A program made the translations under genes and the position numbers. Shown in pieces: positions 1 to 8,272 of a stretch of 64,000 bases of DNA; positions within the stretch are counted from its first letter, which is position 1, and each line of letters begins with the position of its first letter. The DNA comes from Roseomonas sp. HF4 (GTDB taxonomy: Bacteria; Pseudomonadota; Alphaproteobacteria; Acetobacterales; Acetobacteraceae). Location of the stretch: NCBI RefSeq assembly GCF_005222755.1, contig NZ_STGD01000012.1, positions 1 to 64,000 on the forward strand, read 5' to 3'. The notes under the pieces are model-generated. The model saw nothing but the letters and a program-made list of their open reading frames with translations. It had not been told where the DNA came from and did not search any database.

Positions 1-174
1 GGCCGGCCGGCCGCCCTTCGTGCCGTCCGCCCGCGGCACCGCCCGCTCCAGCTCGGCGCGGAACATGGCAAAATCCACCAGCGCCCCGATCCGCTCGAGG
101 TCATCGCCCTTGGCCGACAGCTCCCGCAGCCGCTCCTCCACATCGAAGAACCCCGGCTGCCGAACCATCGCCAT
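1..174 (-). mobile_element. IS5-family transposase, N-terminal part, cut by the window edge
   Basis: The minus strand reads from an ATG at 174 through 58 codons and runs off the window. The protein begins MAMVRQPGFFDVEERLREL and contains ALVDFAMFRAELERAV, then ends in KGGRPA. This is the usual start of IS5-type DDE transposases in alphaproteobacteria, before the catalytic domain. A second ATG lies at 168. The element's end should lie within a few tens of bases beyond 174, but I could not fix the terminal inverted repeat because the other end is outside the window. It sits directly beside the AbiV-like gene. Confidence 0.8.
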
Positions 175-214
175 CCCCCGCGCCAATCCGCGTCAGTGAA
201 TCAGCCGAACGGCT

Positions 215-799
215 TCAGGGCGAGGGGTTTCTGGAGGTGTCCGACTTCATTGTGAAGAGCCGATCCTGAGCACCGGTGAATTTGGCTGGTGTTTTCTCGA
301 GCACGTGGCCATGCGCGTAAGCAAGGCAATTTTCCGCAAGACGGACACAGTCCCGCGCAGCGCTATCGCGGACAACCTCGCGGGGCGTCTGCGCTCGATC
401 CGGGACGGTGCGCAGGTCGCTGTACATCGACGGTTCGCGCCCGCGCCGAAGGTGCTCGCTTAAATCAAGCGATTTCTTCAGCGCGTTGTGCTGATCGGGG
501 CTACTCAAGGCCCATTTGAACAATGCATAGTTGATTTTTTGTCCGTGATTTTCCATTGAATTTTTCAATTTTTTACAGATTGCTGGATCGGACAGGTTTC
601 GATTTTGTGAATCGAAAGCAAGCAGTGCTTTACCCGCTTCCTCAATACACGCTACCGCCAAGAAGTAGGCCCGGGCCATGTGGTCATTGTCACGTAAGAG
701 CGAGGCCTCTGCGAGCAGTTCATCCGCATTGCGTAGCGCGGTTTCACTATAGGATTGCAGAAGCGTCGTTGTCAGCTTGGGCAGATGAGGTGAACCCAT
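215..799 (-). CDS. AbiV-like abortive infection protein (HEPN-type)
   Basis: This 194-residue protein has the AbiV hallmark near residues 43-60: ARAYFLAVACIEEAGKALL, an alpha-helical HEPN-like stretch with a conserved Glu-Glu pair. AbiV proteins are small phage-defence factors. In Lactococcus AbiV is reported to block late phage gene expression by interfering with translation. The start has a clear GGAGGAG ribosome site a few bases upstream. The middle of the gene (about 520-620) has long A/T runs unlike the surrounding GC-rich DNA, and an IS5 transposase lies directly downstream, so horizontal acquisition is likely. The last residues (RNPSP) may come from sequence at the IS border. Family call is by motif only. 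Confidence 0.7.
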   Translation of the reverse strand: MGSPHLPKLTTTLLQSYSETALRNADELLAEASLLRDNDHMARAYFLAVACIEEAGKALLAFDSQNRNLSDPAICKKLKNSMENHGQKINYALFKWALSSPDQHNALKKSLDLSEHLRRGREPSMYSDLRTVPDRAQTPREVVRDSAARDCVRLAENCLAYAHGHVLEKTPAKFTGAQDRLFTMKSDTSRNPSP

Positions 800-907
800 A
801 GGTACTCCTCCGTGTTGTAGAAGCGGCTACCATACCTCGAATGCGAAAGGCAGCTTTTGGGCGCAGAGGCGCCACTTCAGCCTCAGCCAGAGTCAAGCTC
901 CACAGCC

Positions 908-1474
908 TCACCCCGCCACAGTCCCCTCCGCCCGCGCCACCCCCACCCAATGATCCCGGAACGCCGCCACAAACCCCTGGAACGCCTCCCCCACCAGCAG
1001 CGGCGCTCGCGGCGGCGATGCCAGCTCCTCCAGCCGCGCCGCAATCTCCGGCCGCGCCAGGATGCCGGGGATGGCGGCCGTGATCCGCGCCGCGTCCGCC
1101 GCCGGCAGCCGCCGCGGCGCGCTCAGCCCGATCCACTGCGTCATCGTCGCGCGCGCGAAGCCCAGCTCCCCCGCCGTCGGCACATCTGGGAACGCCGGCA
1201 CCCGCCGCTCGGTCGAGACCACCAGCGCGCGTAGCGACCCGTCCTTCAACTGCGCCACCAGCGTGGTGATCCGCGCGTTGATCGCCTCCACCTGCCCCGC
1301 CAGCAAATCCTGCAGCGCCGGTGGCGTGCCGCGATAGGGCACGTGGTCCAGGTTCGCGACCCCCGCTTCCTTGCCGATCACCACGCCCAAAAAGTGCTCG
1401 GCCGAACCGACGCCCGACGATCCGAACCGCACCGGCTGCGTGCGCGCCGCCGCCAGCAATTCGGGCAGAGTCGA
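908..1474 (-). pseudogene. TctC/Bug-type solute receptor, truncated (C-terminal two thirds)
   Basis: The minus strand encodes a run from TLPELLAAARTQPVRFG to a normal stop. It contains the Bug-family segments GSAEHFLGVVIGKEAGV, VPYRGTPPALQDLLAGQVEA and FPDVPTAGELGF. Bug receptors are periplasmic proteins of about 320 residues serving tripartite tricarboxylate transporters. Here the signal peptide and the first ~130 residues are missing. The reading frame stays open upstream to 1792, but that part does not resemble a receptor and is the antisense of an IS256 transposase end. The gene therefore looks broken by insertion or deletion at about 1474. Confidence 0.8.
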
Positions 1475-1475
1475 G

Positions 1476-1625
1476 AACCGCGACCGCGTCGTCACCCGCC
1501 TCGTCGGCGCCATTCTCCTCGAACAGAACGACGAATGGGCGGTGCAGCGCCGCGACATGAGCCTTGAGACGCTCGCGCCCATCGGCGATGCTTCCAACGT
1601 CAGCCTGCCCGCCGTGGCAGACTGA
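1476..1625 (+). pseudogene. IS256-family transposase remnant (last ~49 codons)
   Basis: The plus strand reads RLVGAILLEQNDEWAVQRR, then SLETLAPIGDASNVSLP and a stop at 1625. This matches the conserved C-terminus of IS256/Mutator-type transposases, which usually ends in RLVGALLLEQNDEWAVQ..YM.LETIAPL. The rest of the transposase is absent, so this is a dead scar. Its upstream edge abuts the truncated TctC gene in opposite orientation at about 1474, which suggests the element broke that gene. Confidence 0.8.
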
Positions 1626-1712
1626 CCGCGGCTCATACCCGGTCGGGAGACCAGGGCGCTCCTACACCACCTCACGGGGCACGACCCCGCACCAACACGA
1701 AGGGAGGTTACG

Positions 1713-1994
1713 ATGCCGAAATTCATGATCGAGCGTGTCATACCCGGCGCCAGCGCCCTCACGCCGCAGCAACTCGCGGAGATTTCGGCCAAGTCGAACG
1801 CCGTCGTGGCGGGGCTCGGCGTGCCCTATACTTGGCATACGAGTTTCGTTGCCGGCGACAAGGTCTACTGCGTGCACGAGGCCGAGAACGAGGAGGCGAT
1901 CCGCCGCCACGCGGCCGAGGGTGGCTTCCCGGTCGACCGCGTGACGCCGATCAGCGCCGAGATCGGCCCGGAAACGGCGAAGGCCGTCGCCTGA
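1713..1994 (+). CDS. DUF4242 domain-containing small protein
   Basis: This 93-residue protein (MPKFMIERVIPGAS...) matches the DUF4242 family, whose members are small ferredoxin-fold proteins. A Streptomyces relative (SCO4226) binds nickel, and the family role is otherwise unclear. The start is secure: a strong GGGAGG site lies about 7 bases upstream. The TWHTSFVAGDKVYCVHEAENEEAIRRHA region is the typical core, with His and Cys residues that could bind metal. It lies between transposon debris and metW with 187 bases to metW, so an operon is uncertain. Confidence 0.75.
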   Translation: MPKFMIERVIPGASALTPQQLAEISAKSNAVVAGLGVPYTWHTSFVAGDKVYCVHEAENEEAIRRHAAEGGFPVDRVTPISAEIGPETAKAVA

Positions 1995-2181
1995 GACGAA
2001 GGGGCCGGCACCCGGGCGACCCCTTCCTGCGGGACACCCGGGCGCTGGTCTCGGACCGACGCGTAGCGCGTCCGCCCCCCCCCGCGCGCGGCCACGCCGG
2101 CACCCCGACCGCGTCCGTTCCGCTGGACATCCCGCCGGCAGGCGACTACGCGCAGGCGGGATCCGCCCTGAGGCGCCGCAC

Positions 2182-2826
2182 ATGCCCGAAGCCCCCGCCG
2201 ACATCCGCTACGTCGCCAAGAACATGCGCCTGGACCTCCGCCTGATCGCGGAGATGATCCCGAACGGCGCCAAGGTGCTCGACATCGGCTGCGGCGACGG
2301 CGCGCTGATCGCGCACCTCACGCGCGGGAAGGCGGCCGACGCGCGGGGCATCGAGATCGACATGGCGGAGGTGACGCGCGCCGTCTCGGCCGGCCTCGCG
2401 GTGATCCACGGCGATGCCGACGACGACCTCGCCTTCTATCCCGATGGCGGCTTCGACTACGTGGTGCTGTCGCGCACGCTGCAGGCGGTCGAGAAGCCGC
2501 GGGAAGTGCTGCGCCAGATGCTGCGCATCGGTGCGCATGCCATCGTGTCCTTCCCGAATTTCGGTCATTGGCAGATGCGCTGGCGGCTGCTCGTGAACGG
2601 CCGCATGCCCGACACGGACACCTGGAACCGCCCCTGGTACGAGACGCCGAACATCCACCCCTGCACGATCCTCGACTTCCTCGCGCTGGCCGAGATGGAA
2701 GGCTACGTCGTGGAGAAGTGGCTCGCGGTGGATGAGCGGGGCCTGAAGGCGCCGTGGCGGCGCTCGGTCAGGATGGCCAACCTGTTCGGGGAACAGGCGC
2801 TGTTCCAGCTACGCCGCGCGGGATGA
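2182..2826 (+). CDS. metW: Methionine biosynthesis protein MetW
   Basis: This 214-residue class I SAM-dependent methyltransferase-fold protein has the glycine-rich motif VLDIGCGDGALI at about 32-43, RGIEIDM at 58-64, and the MetW segments VVLSRTLQAVEKP and SFPNFGHWQMRW. MetW partners homoserine O-acetyltransferase MetX in methionine synthesis. In most proteobacteria metX lies directly upstream and overlaps metW. Here metX is not upstream: the 187 bases before the ATG contain no MetX coding, and beyond that are a DUF4242 gene and transposon remnants. A strong hairpin follows the stop. Confidence 0.9.
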   Translation: MPEAPADIRYVAKNMRLDLRLIAEMIPNGAKVLDIGCGDGALIAHLTRGKAADARGIEIDMAEVTRAVSAGLAVIHGDADDDLAFYPDGGFDYVVLSRTLQAVEKPREVLRQMLRIGAHAIVSFPNFGHWQMRWRLLVNGRMPDTDTWNRPWYETPNIHPCTILDFLALAEMEGYVVEKWLAVDERGLKAPWRRSVRMANLFGEQALFQLRRAG

Positions 2827-2837
2827 ACAGGGCGGGT

Positions 2838-2861
2838 TCGCGCGGGCCGGGGCCCGCGCGA
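2838..2861. terminator. Bidirectional terminator hairpin between metW and a convergent small gene
   Basis: TCGCGCGGGCC, a GG centre, then GGCCCGCGCGA form a perfect 11-base inverted repeat. It lies 11 bases after the metW stop and just after the stop of the convergent gene on the other strand. There is no clear T tract, as is common in very GC-rich genomes. Confidence 0.65.
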
Positions 2862-2866
2862 GGGTG

Positions 2867-3091
2867 TCAGTGCACGGGCAACATCGGAAGGTTGTCGCTA
2901 CCCGGCAGGCAGTCGGGGCCGGATGTCGTCACCTCGAACAGCGTCGCCGCCAGCGCGGCATGACGCGCCGCGTCCTCGGCGCCGAGGCGCCTGCATTCCG
3001 CTTCGACATACGCGAACATCATGAGGATCGCGCTGCGATCCGTGGGATCCTGATCCGGGTCGATTTCCAGGTCTGCCTGAGCCATGGCCAT
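2867..3091 (-). CDS. Small hypothetical protein
   Basis: From the ATG at 3091 the protein has 74 residues (MAMAQADLEIDPDQDPTDRS...). It is acidic, has a helical middle (AILMMFAYVEAECRRLGAEDAARHAALAATLFE) and a Pro/Gly-rich tail. I do not recognise a family. Open reading extends to 3127, but the PTGGPQRE stretch there is unlikely to be translated. The AGCGAGAG stretch before 3091 is a weak ribosome site. The 277 bases upstream (3092-3368) hold its likely promoter and the end of the convergent-facing DUF2125 region; I see nothing else there. Confidence 0.5.
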   Translation of the reverse strand: MAMAQADLEIDPDQDPTDRSAILMMFAYVEAECRRLGAEDAARHAALAATLFEVTTSGPDCLPGSDNLPMLPVH

Positions 3092-3368
3092 CTCTCGCTG
3101 CGGTCCGCCCGTCGGACTACCCATCACACCGAGGTGACCGCTGCTCGTGTTTAACGCTGCAATGTTGCCAGCCGACAGGCCCTTAACGCGTTGTCAGCCT
3201 TCATTGACGGCGTTTTCACGCCCTAGTCGCGCTTGCGGGCGCGGCAGGCCGCTGCGGACCCCCTTCCGTGAAAGCATCGCCGCATCCGCGTGAAGACGCC
3301 GGGCACAACCGCCATGGCCCTGACCGCCCCCGGGCGTGCAGATCACCGCCGTCCGACCGGACGACACG

Positions 3369-4439
3369 CTACCGCGGCGACCCATCCGGCCAGGCCAACG
3401 GCGCCAGCCGGATCAGCGGGATTCGCGCAACCGAGATCCGCCCCTCGGAGAGCGCCACAGGCACCTGCACCTCGGGCGCGCCGCCCTGGGCCGGCGCGCG
3501 TGCCATCAGCGGCAGGATCCCCCGCGCGGCCCGCGCCTGGCTGGAAGCGACCAGCCCGGCCGCTTCCAGTGCCGACAGCGCCGCCGCCGGGTTGGTCAAC
3601 CGCAGCATGCCGTCTCCCGCCGGCTGCAGCGCCGCATCGAGCCTCAGCGTCAGGCGCGCCTCCCCATCCAGCGCGCCCCAGCGCAACGTGGCGCCGCGCA
3701 CCTCGAGCACGCCGCCGGCATCGCGCCAGGCGCGCCACGCGGCGGCGCCGGAACCCTGCACCGGCGGCCCGGGCAGCACGGCATCGAAGGCCAGGTGGTC
3801 GACCTCCTGCCCGAATGCGGCGACGGCGGGGACGCGCGCCCGCTCGGGCAGGCTGAGCCGCTCCGCTGCGGCAGCGATGCCGAGCGCCGGCTCGACGCCC
3901 ACCGTGACGGACACCAGCGCGCGCCCCACGACCAGCAGCCCGTCCGGCGTCTCGGCCCCGAGGCCTTCGACCAGCAGTTCCGCCGTGCGGGGCGGGCCGC
4001 CGGCCTCGAGCGACACCAGCGCCTCGAGCCGCGTCGCCGTGAACGGCACCTCGATCGCGCCGATGCCCATCCGGTAGGGGCCCTCGAGGTGGATCCGGAG
4101 GCGGTCGGGCCGCGGCGGCGCGAGGCGCAGCACGACGCGGGTCGCATCGAGCCGCCAGGCCCCCCCGGACGCATCACGCGCGCCGATCCTGAGCCCAGGC
4201 AGCACGACCTCGGCGGCGAAGGGCCAGCCCGTGCGCTCGGGCGCGGCATGGTCCACGGCCCAGCCCTGCACGCGGCGCAGCGCCGCCCAGTCGGCGAAGC
4301 CGACGGCAAGCGCCTCGGTCGCCCAGCGCCAGGCAAGGCCATGCACGCCCACCCCCAGCACCGCCAGCGTCAGCAGCAACCCGGCCGTCCGGCGGAGGAG
4401 GCGGCGGCGCGGCGGGGTCCGTGGCTTGGCGGCGGTCAC
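3369..4439 (-). CDS. DUF2125 domain-containing protein
   Basis: From a GTG at 4439 this gives 356 residues. An Arg/Pro-rich cytoplasmic start (RRRLLRRTA) is followed by one membrane segment (GLLLTLAVLGVGVHGLA, about 18-34), then a large beta-rich periplasmic domain with FADWAALRRVQGWAVDHAAPERTGWPFAAEVVLPGLRIG. This is the layout of DUF2125, an alphaproteobacterial family of anchored periplasmic proteins without known function. The frame stays open to 4628, but that stretch lies across the divergent ChaC gene, so the GTG is preferred. The two genes leave a short divergent gap (4440-4507). Confidence 0.8.
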   Translation of the reverse strand: MTAAKPRTPPRRRLLRRTAGLLLTLAVLGVGVHGLAWRWATEALAVGFADWAALRRVQGWAVDHAAPERTGWPFAAEVVLPGLRIGARDASGGAWRLDATRVVLRLAPPRPDRLRIHLEGPYRMGIGAIEVPFTATRLEALVSLEAGGPPRTAELLVEGLGAETPDGLLVVGRALVSVTVGVEPALGIAAAAERLSLPERARVPAVAAFGQEVDHLAFDAVLPGPPVQGSGAAAWRAWRDAGGVLEVRGATLRWGALDGEARLTLRLDAALQPAGDGMLRLTNPAAALSALEAAGLVASSQARAARGILPLMARAPAQGGAPEVQVPVALSEGRISVARIPLIRLAPLAWPDGSPR

Positions 4440-4507
4440 GCCGGGCGGTATAGCGCCGCGCCCGTTGCGCCGCGATGCCGCCGCGGGGCGGGACGGGCCC
4501 TTTTCAC

Positions 4508-5083
4508 ATGCACCACCCACAGGACGCGCTGCGCGACGCGCTCGATGCGGACGGGCATCTCTATGTCTTCGCCTACGGCTCATTGATCTGGCGGCCCGGC
4601 TTCGGGCACGCGGCCGCGCATCCGGCACTTCTGCGCGGCTTCCATCGCCGCTTCTGCCTATGGTCGCACCGCTATCGCGGCACCCCCGAGCGGCCGGGCC
4701 TGGTGCTCGGCCTCGACCGCGGCGGTGCCTGCCGCGGGGTCGCCTTCCGCGTCGCCGGGGTCGAGGCCGCGGCGGTGCTCGCCTACCTCGACGACCGCGA
4801 GCTGCCGGACGGGGCGGAGCAGGTCTACCATCGGCGGATTCTGCCGGTCCGTCTGCTCGACAGCGGACACACGGTGCGGGCGGTGGGCTATGTGGCCAAC
4901 CGCGGCTGCCGGCTCTACTGCGGCCGCCTGTCGGCCGAACGGGCCGCGGCGGCGATCGCGACCGGCCACGGCCAGATGGGGCCGAACCGCGACTACCTGC
5001 TCAACACGCTGCGGCACCTGCGGGAGATGGGCGTGCGCGACGCCGGCCTCGCACGGATCGCGGCGCTGCTGCCCGCAGGATGA
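4508..5083 (+). CDS. ChaC-type gamma-glutamylcyclotransferase
   Basis: This 191-residue protein carries the family signature YVFAYGSLIWRPGF at about 19-32, then RRFCLWSHRYRGTPERPG and a C-terminal GQMGPNRDYLLNTLRHL. ChaC enzymes cleave glutathione to 5-oxoproline and Cys-Gly in the cytosol. The conserved Glu that acts as acid/base falls in the DDRELPDGAEQVYHRR region. The start is the ATG of MHHPQDALRDAL; an upstream in-frame ATG at 4475 is less likely because it enters the divergent promoter region. Confidence 0.87.
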   Translation: MHHPQDALRDALDADGHLYVFAYGSLIWRPGFGHAAAHPALLRGFHRRFCLWSHRYRGTPERPGLVLGLDRGGACRGVAFRVAGVEAAAVLAYLDDRELPDGAEQVYHRRILPVRLLDSGHTVRAVGYVANRGCRLYCGRLSAERAAAAIATGHGQMGPNRDYLLNTLRHLREMGVRDAGLARIAALLPAG

Positions 5084-5157
5084 CCGGCCCGCACGGGATT
5101 GCTCCGGCCGTGTACCGAGGCGCCGGGCCGGACGTTATCCCCACGCGTCATCCCTCC

Positions 5158-5961
5158 TTAACGAGTGGTTTGTTTTCCGGGGCTTGATGGGCTCTGCTCA
5201 GCATCGGCGTGAGATTTCGCGCTATCGTCTTCCCCAGACTTGTCCACAGCCCCCCGGATCGCGATCAGCCGTGCGGTCTCGGTCTCGATCGTCTCCTCCA
5301 GCAAGGCCATGAAGGGCGCGCGCCGGAGGCCCGGCGGCAGCGGCGGCAGGATCGACACGTGGATGACGCCCGCACGCTTCTGGAAGGCGCGGCGCCCCCA
5401 GGCGAGGCCGCTGTCGGTCGCCGCCGGCACCACTGGCGCGCCCGTGGCCCCGGCCAGCGCGGCGACGCCGGGCTGGTAGGGCAGGCGCTGGGCGGGCGCG
5501 CTGCGCGTGCCTTCGGGGAAGATCACCACCGGCCGGCCGGCCGCGAGCGCCGCACCGGCCGCGCGAACCATGCCGCGCAGCGCCGACGCGCCCGCGTCGC
5601 GATCGACCGGCACCTGCCCGCAACGCCGCGCGAACCAACCCCAGACCGGGATCGAGAGAAGTTCCTTCTTCATCACGTAGACCGGATCCGGCAGCAGCGT
5701 CAGCCAGACCACCGTGTCGAAGGCCGACTGGTGCTTGGCGGCGATGATCGCGCCGCCCGGCGGCACATGCCCGAGCCCGGTCACCTCGACGCGGATGCCG
5801 CAGATCAGGCGGAGCAACGCCAACATCAGCCGCGCCCAGCCGCGGATATAGACGATGACCACCCGGGGTGGCGCGGCGAGCAGCGGCAGCCCCAGCACGA
5901 CGGTCAGGGCCGTGCCGCCCAGGAACACCAGGTTGAACAGGGCGGAGCGGAGCGCCGTCAT
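5158..5961 (-). CDS. 1-acylglycerol-3-phosphate acyltransferase (PlsC family)
   Basis: This 267-residue membrane acyltransferase has an N-terminal hydrophobic segment (LVFLGGTALTVVLGLPLLAA), the catalytic HX4D motif as H77-QSAF-D82, and FPEGTR at about 148-153, which binds the phosphate. It should acylate lysophosphatidic acid in phospholipid synthesis. The ATG at 5961 overlaps the ydcF stop in an ATGA, so the two are translationally coupled. It is the last gene of ftsE-ftsX-ydcF-plsC. The charged C-terminal tail (GEDDSAKSHADAEQ) is not part of the fold. Confidence 0.9.
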   Translation of the reverse strand: MTALRSALFNLVFLGGTALTVVLGLPLLAAPPRVVIVYIRGWARLMLALLRLICGIRVEVTGLGHVPPGGAIIAAKHQSAFDTVVWLTLLPDPVYVMKKELLSIPVWGWFARRCGQVPVDRDAGASALRGMVRAAGAALAAGRPVVIFPEGTRSAPAQRLPYQPGVAALAGATGAPVVPAATDSGLAWGRRAFQKRAGVIHVSILPPLPPGLRRAPFMALLEETIETETARLIAIRGAVDKSGEDDSAKSHADAEQSPSSPGKQTTR

Positions 5962-6683
5962 GCCGCCGGTGCCTCCCGCCGCGGCACCAGCAGCAGGCCC
6001 GACAGCCCCGCCCGGGCCGCCAGGTAGCGGGCGTATTCGCCGGCCAGCAGCAGCCAGACCTTGGGCCGCCACAAGGCGTCCGGCGCCCGCAGAAGGGCCG
6101 AGGGCACCGGGTGCGGCACGAGGGTCCGGGTGGGCATGGCGCGGCGCAGTTCCAGCATGGCGCGGGGCATGTGGTAGCCGGCGGTGACGATGCGAAGGGT
6201 GCGCATCTCCTCCGCCCGCGCCCAGGCGGCGACCTCGGCCGCATTGCCCCGCGTCGACGCCGCCGCATGGCCGACCGCGACCCGGCCGGCGAAGGCCGCG
6301 GGGTCGTGGCCCGCCGCCGCGGCGATCTCGGCCAGGTCGGCCTCGGGATACGCGCCCGAGATCAGCAGGCGCGGCGCCCGGTCCTCGACCAGCAGGCGGA
6401 AGCCGGTGGCGACGCGCTCGCTGCCGCCGGTCAGGACCACGATGGCGTCGGTCTCCCCGTCCGGGGCCGGCGCCGCCTGCAACGCTTCGCGCACGAAGGC
6501 CGCGAAGCCGCCAAGAAGCAGCAGCAGGCCGAGCACGGCCAAGGTCGCCCGCCAGCGCCGCCGCTTCCGTCCCGCGGGCGGCATCGCGCCCGGCGGCACG
6601 GAGGCCGCCAGGGTGGGAGGCGCCGGTTCGTCGGTCGCCCCGTCGGGCGGCGGGTCGGTCGTGCCGCGCTTCCCACCCGTCAT
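5958..6683 (-). CDS. YdcF family protein (DUF218), membrane-anchored
   Basis: From the ATG at 6683, 241 residues: a Pro-rich cytoplasmic start, a membrane segment at about 45-64 (RATLAVLGLLLLLGGFAAFV), then the DUF218 core with DAIVVLTGGSERVATGFRLL, PRLLISGAYPEA, STRGNAAEVAAWAR and TAGYHMPRAMLELRR. DUF218 proteins (SanA/YdcF/ElyC) act at the cell envelope. Its start overlaps the ftsX stop as ATGA and its stop overlaps plsC, placing it firmly in the operon. Confidence 0.85.
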   Translation of the reverse strand: MTGGKRGTTDPPPDGATDEPAPPTLAASVPPGAMPPAGRKRRRWRATLAVLGLLLLLGGFAAFVREALQAAPAPDGETDAIVVLTGGSERVATGFRLLVEDRAPRLLISGAYPEADLAEIAAAAGHDPAAFAGRVAVGHAAASTRGNAAEVAAWARAEEMRTLRIVTAGYHMPRAMLELRRAMPTRTLVPHPVPSALLRAPDALWRPKVWLLLAGEYARYLAARAGLSGLLLVPRREAPAA

Positions 6684-7537
6684 GGCAGCCGCCGCAGCCA
6701 GAGCCGGACCGTCGCCTGCGTCGCGACCCAGCCGAGCGCCGCGGCGGTCACCGGCAGCAGCGCGAGGTCGAGCCATGGCAGGCGGAGCCAGGCGCCCTCC
6801 CCCACCAATGGCCCGGCCAGGCCGAGCAGCGCCGCCACCGTCGGCACCGCCGCCGCGATGCCGATGGTGGCGCCCGTGGCGGACAGCACGGCGGCACGGC
6901 GGGCGAAGCGGCCGGCGACATCGGCATCCGTCGCGCCAAGCCCATGCATCACCAGCACCGCGTCCCGCCGCGCCGAGATGCCGGCCCGGACCGCGACGGC
7001 GACCACCGCCGCCGCGACGCCGCCCACCAGCAGGACGATCGCCAGCGCCACGCCCTGCACCGCGACCGCCAGCGCCGAAAGCCGCGCGACCCAGACGCCG
7101 TGCGCCTCGGTCAGCGCGCCGGGCACCTCGGCGGCGACGCGGGCGCCGATCGGCGCCGGGTCGGCCGAGAGGTCGGCCAGCCGGATCTCGATCACGCCAG
7201 GGAGCGTGAGCCCGTGCGCGCCACCGAGCCAGGGGCGCAGCATCTCGGCCATGCGGTCGGGGTCCACGGGCTCGGCCGCCGCGACGGAGGGCAGGCCGCG
7301 GAGGACCGCCAGGGCACGGTCCATGCGCGCGGCGTCGGGGTTCGGGACCTGCACCGTGACCGCGGCCTCGGCGCCTTCCTGCCAGCGCGCCGCCAGGCGC
7401 TCGGCGCCGTCGCGGCCCGCGAGCGCGAGGGCGGCCAGCAGTGCCATGGCGGCCACCAAGCCGACCAGCAGCCGGTCGGCCAGCGCGCGCCTGAGGCCGA
7501 GCGGGTCGCGCGCGCCCCGGCGCCGGACGTCAAGCAT
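6680..7537 (-). CDS. ftsX: Cell division protein FtsX
   Basis: This 285-residue membrane protein has a first transmembrane segment at about 22-40 (RLLVGLVAAMALLAALALAG), an extracytoplasmic loop with VTVQVPNPDAARMDRALAVLRGLPSV, and three more C-terminal segments around ALAVAVQGVALAIVLLVGG, GATIGIAAAVPTVAALLGLAG and LALLPVTAAALGWVA. With FtsE it forms the ABC-type complex that controls periplasmic cell wall hydrolases at the septum. The start overlaps the ftsE stop by 8 bases. Confidence 0.9.
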   Translation of the reverse strand: MLDVRRRGARDPLGLRRALADRLLVGLVAAMALLAALALAGRDGAERLAARWQEGAEAAVTVQVPNPDAARMDRALAVLRGLPSVAAAEPVDPDRMAEMLRPWLGGAHGLTLPGVIEIRLADLSADPAPIGARVAAEVPGALTEAHGVWVARLSALAVAVQGVALAIVLLVGGVAAAVVAVAVRAGISARRDAVLVMHGLGATDADVAGRFARRAAVLSATGATIGIAAAVPTVAALLGLAGPLVGEGAWLRLPWLDLALLPVTAAALGWVATQATVRLWLRRLP

Positions 7538-8204
7538 CGGCCACCAGCCGCCCGCCCTCGAGCGTCAGCGTCCGCGCGGGGTGGCGCGCGGGAAGGTCCT
7601 CGGAATGCGTCGCGACCACGACCATGGTGCCGAGGCGGTTCATCTCGGCCAGCAGGGCGAGGGTGCGGCGCGCCTGGCGGGCATCGAGGTCCGAGGTCGG
7701 CTCGTCGGCCACCAGCAGCGCCGGACGCGTGACGACGGCGCGCGCGATCGTCAGGCGCTGCTGCTCGCCGCCCGAGAGTTCCTCCGGCCGGCGGTCCTGC
7801 TTCGTGTCCAGCCCGATCCAGCCGAGCAGCTCCGAGACGTCGGTGCGGACCGCGGCTTCCGAGGCGCCGGCCAGGCGGAGCGGCAGCGCCACGTTGTCCC
7901 AGGCCGTCAGGTGGCCGAGCAGGCGGAATTCCTGGTGCACGACGCCGATGCGCCGGCGCAGCGGCGGCAGGTCCCGCCGCCGGGCGCGGGAGAGCGGCAG
8001 GCCGAGCAGCTCGACCTCCCCCGAACTCGGCCGCAGTGCCGCGTGCATCAGCCGCAGCACCGATGTCTTGCCGGCGCCGGAGGGGCCGAGGATCCAGGTG
8101 AAGGAGCCTTCACCAAGCGTGAAGGACAGGTCGCGCAACACCTCGGGGCCGGGGCGCCCGCGCGGGTCAGGATAGGCCAGGGCCACGCGGCTGAATCGGA
8201 CCAT
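7530..8204 (-). CDS. ftsE: Cell division ATP-binding protein FtsE
   Basis: This 224-residue ABC ATPase has Walker A GPSGAGKT at 40-47, the Q-loop in VVHQEFRLLGHLTAWDNVALP, signature LSGGEQQR, Walker B LLVADEPTSDLD and the switch His in VVATHSEDL. The FRLL.H.T..DNVALPL segment is characteristic of FtsE. The ATG at 8204 is chosen because MVRFSRVALAY is the family's usual start; the longer open frame runs into the divergent zinc-ribbon gene. Confidence 0.93.
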   Translation of the reverse strand: MVRFSRVALAYPDPRGRPGPEVLRDLSFTLGEGSFTWILGPSGAGKTSVLRLMHAALRPSSGEVELLGLPLSRARRRDLPPLRRRIGVVHQEFRLLGHLTAWDNVALPLRLAGASEAAVRTDVSELLGWIGLDTKQDRRPEELSGGEQQRLTIARAVVTRPALLVADEPTSDLDARQARRTLALLAEMNRLGTMVVVATHSEDLPARHPARTLTLEGGRLVADA

Positions 8205-8272
8205 GGTTGTGTTGTGCCCGTCGCGGCGGCGCGCCTCAACCGCTCCTTGCAGGGGCGCCGCCGGAGGAGGAT

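Noticed and set aside
908..1792. A 294-codon minus-strand frame as an intact TctC gene
   Set aside because: Its first ~100 residues are antisense to the IS256 transposase end and carry no signal peptide or Bug motifs. It is treated as a truncated gene.
2058..2072. A small perfect palindrome GACGCG-TAG-CGCGTC before metW
   Set aside because: Six-base CG-rich stems with a 3-base loop are expected often by chance at this base composition, and no regulatory context supports it.
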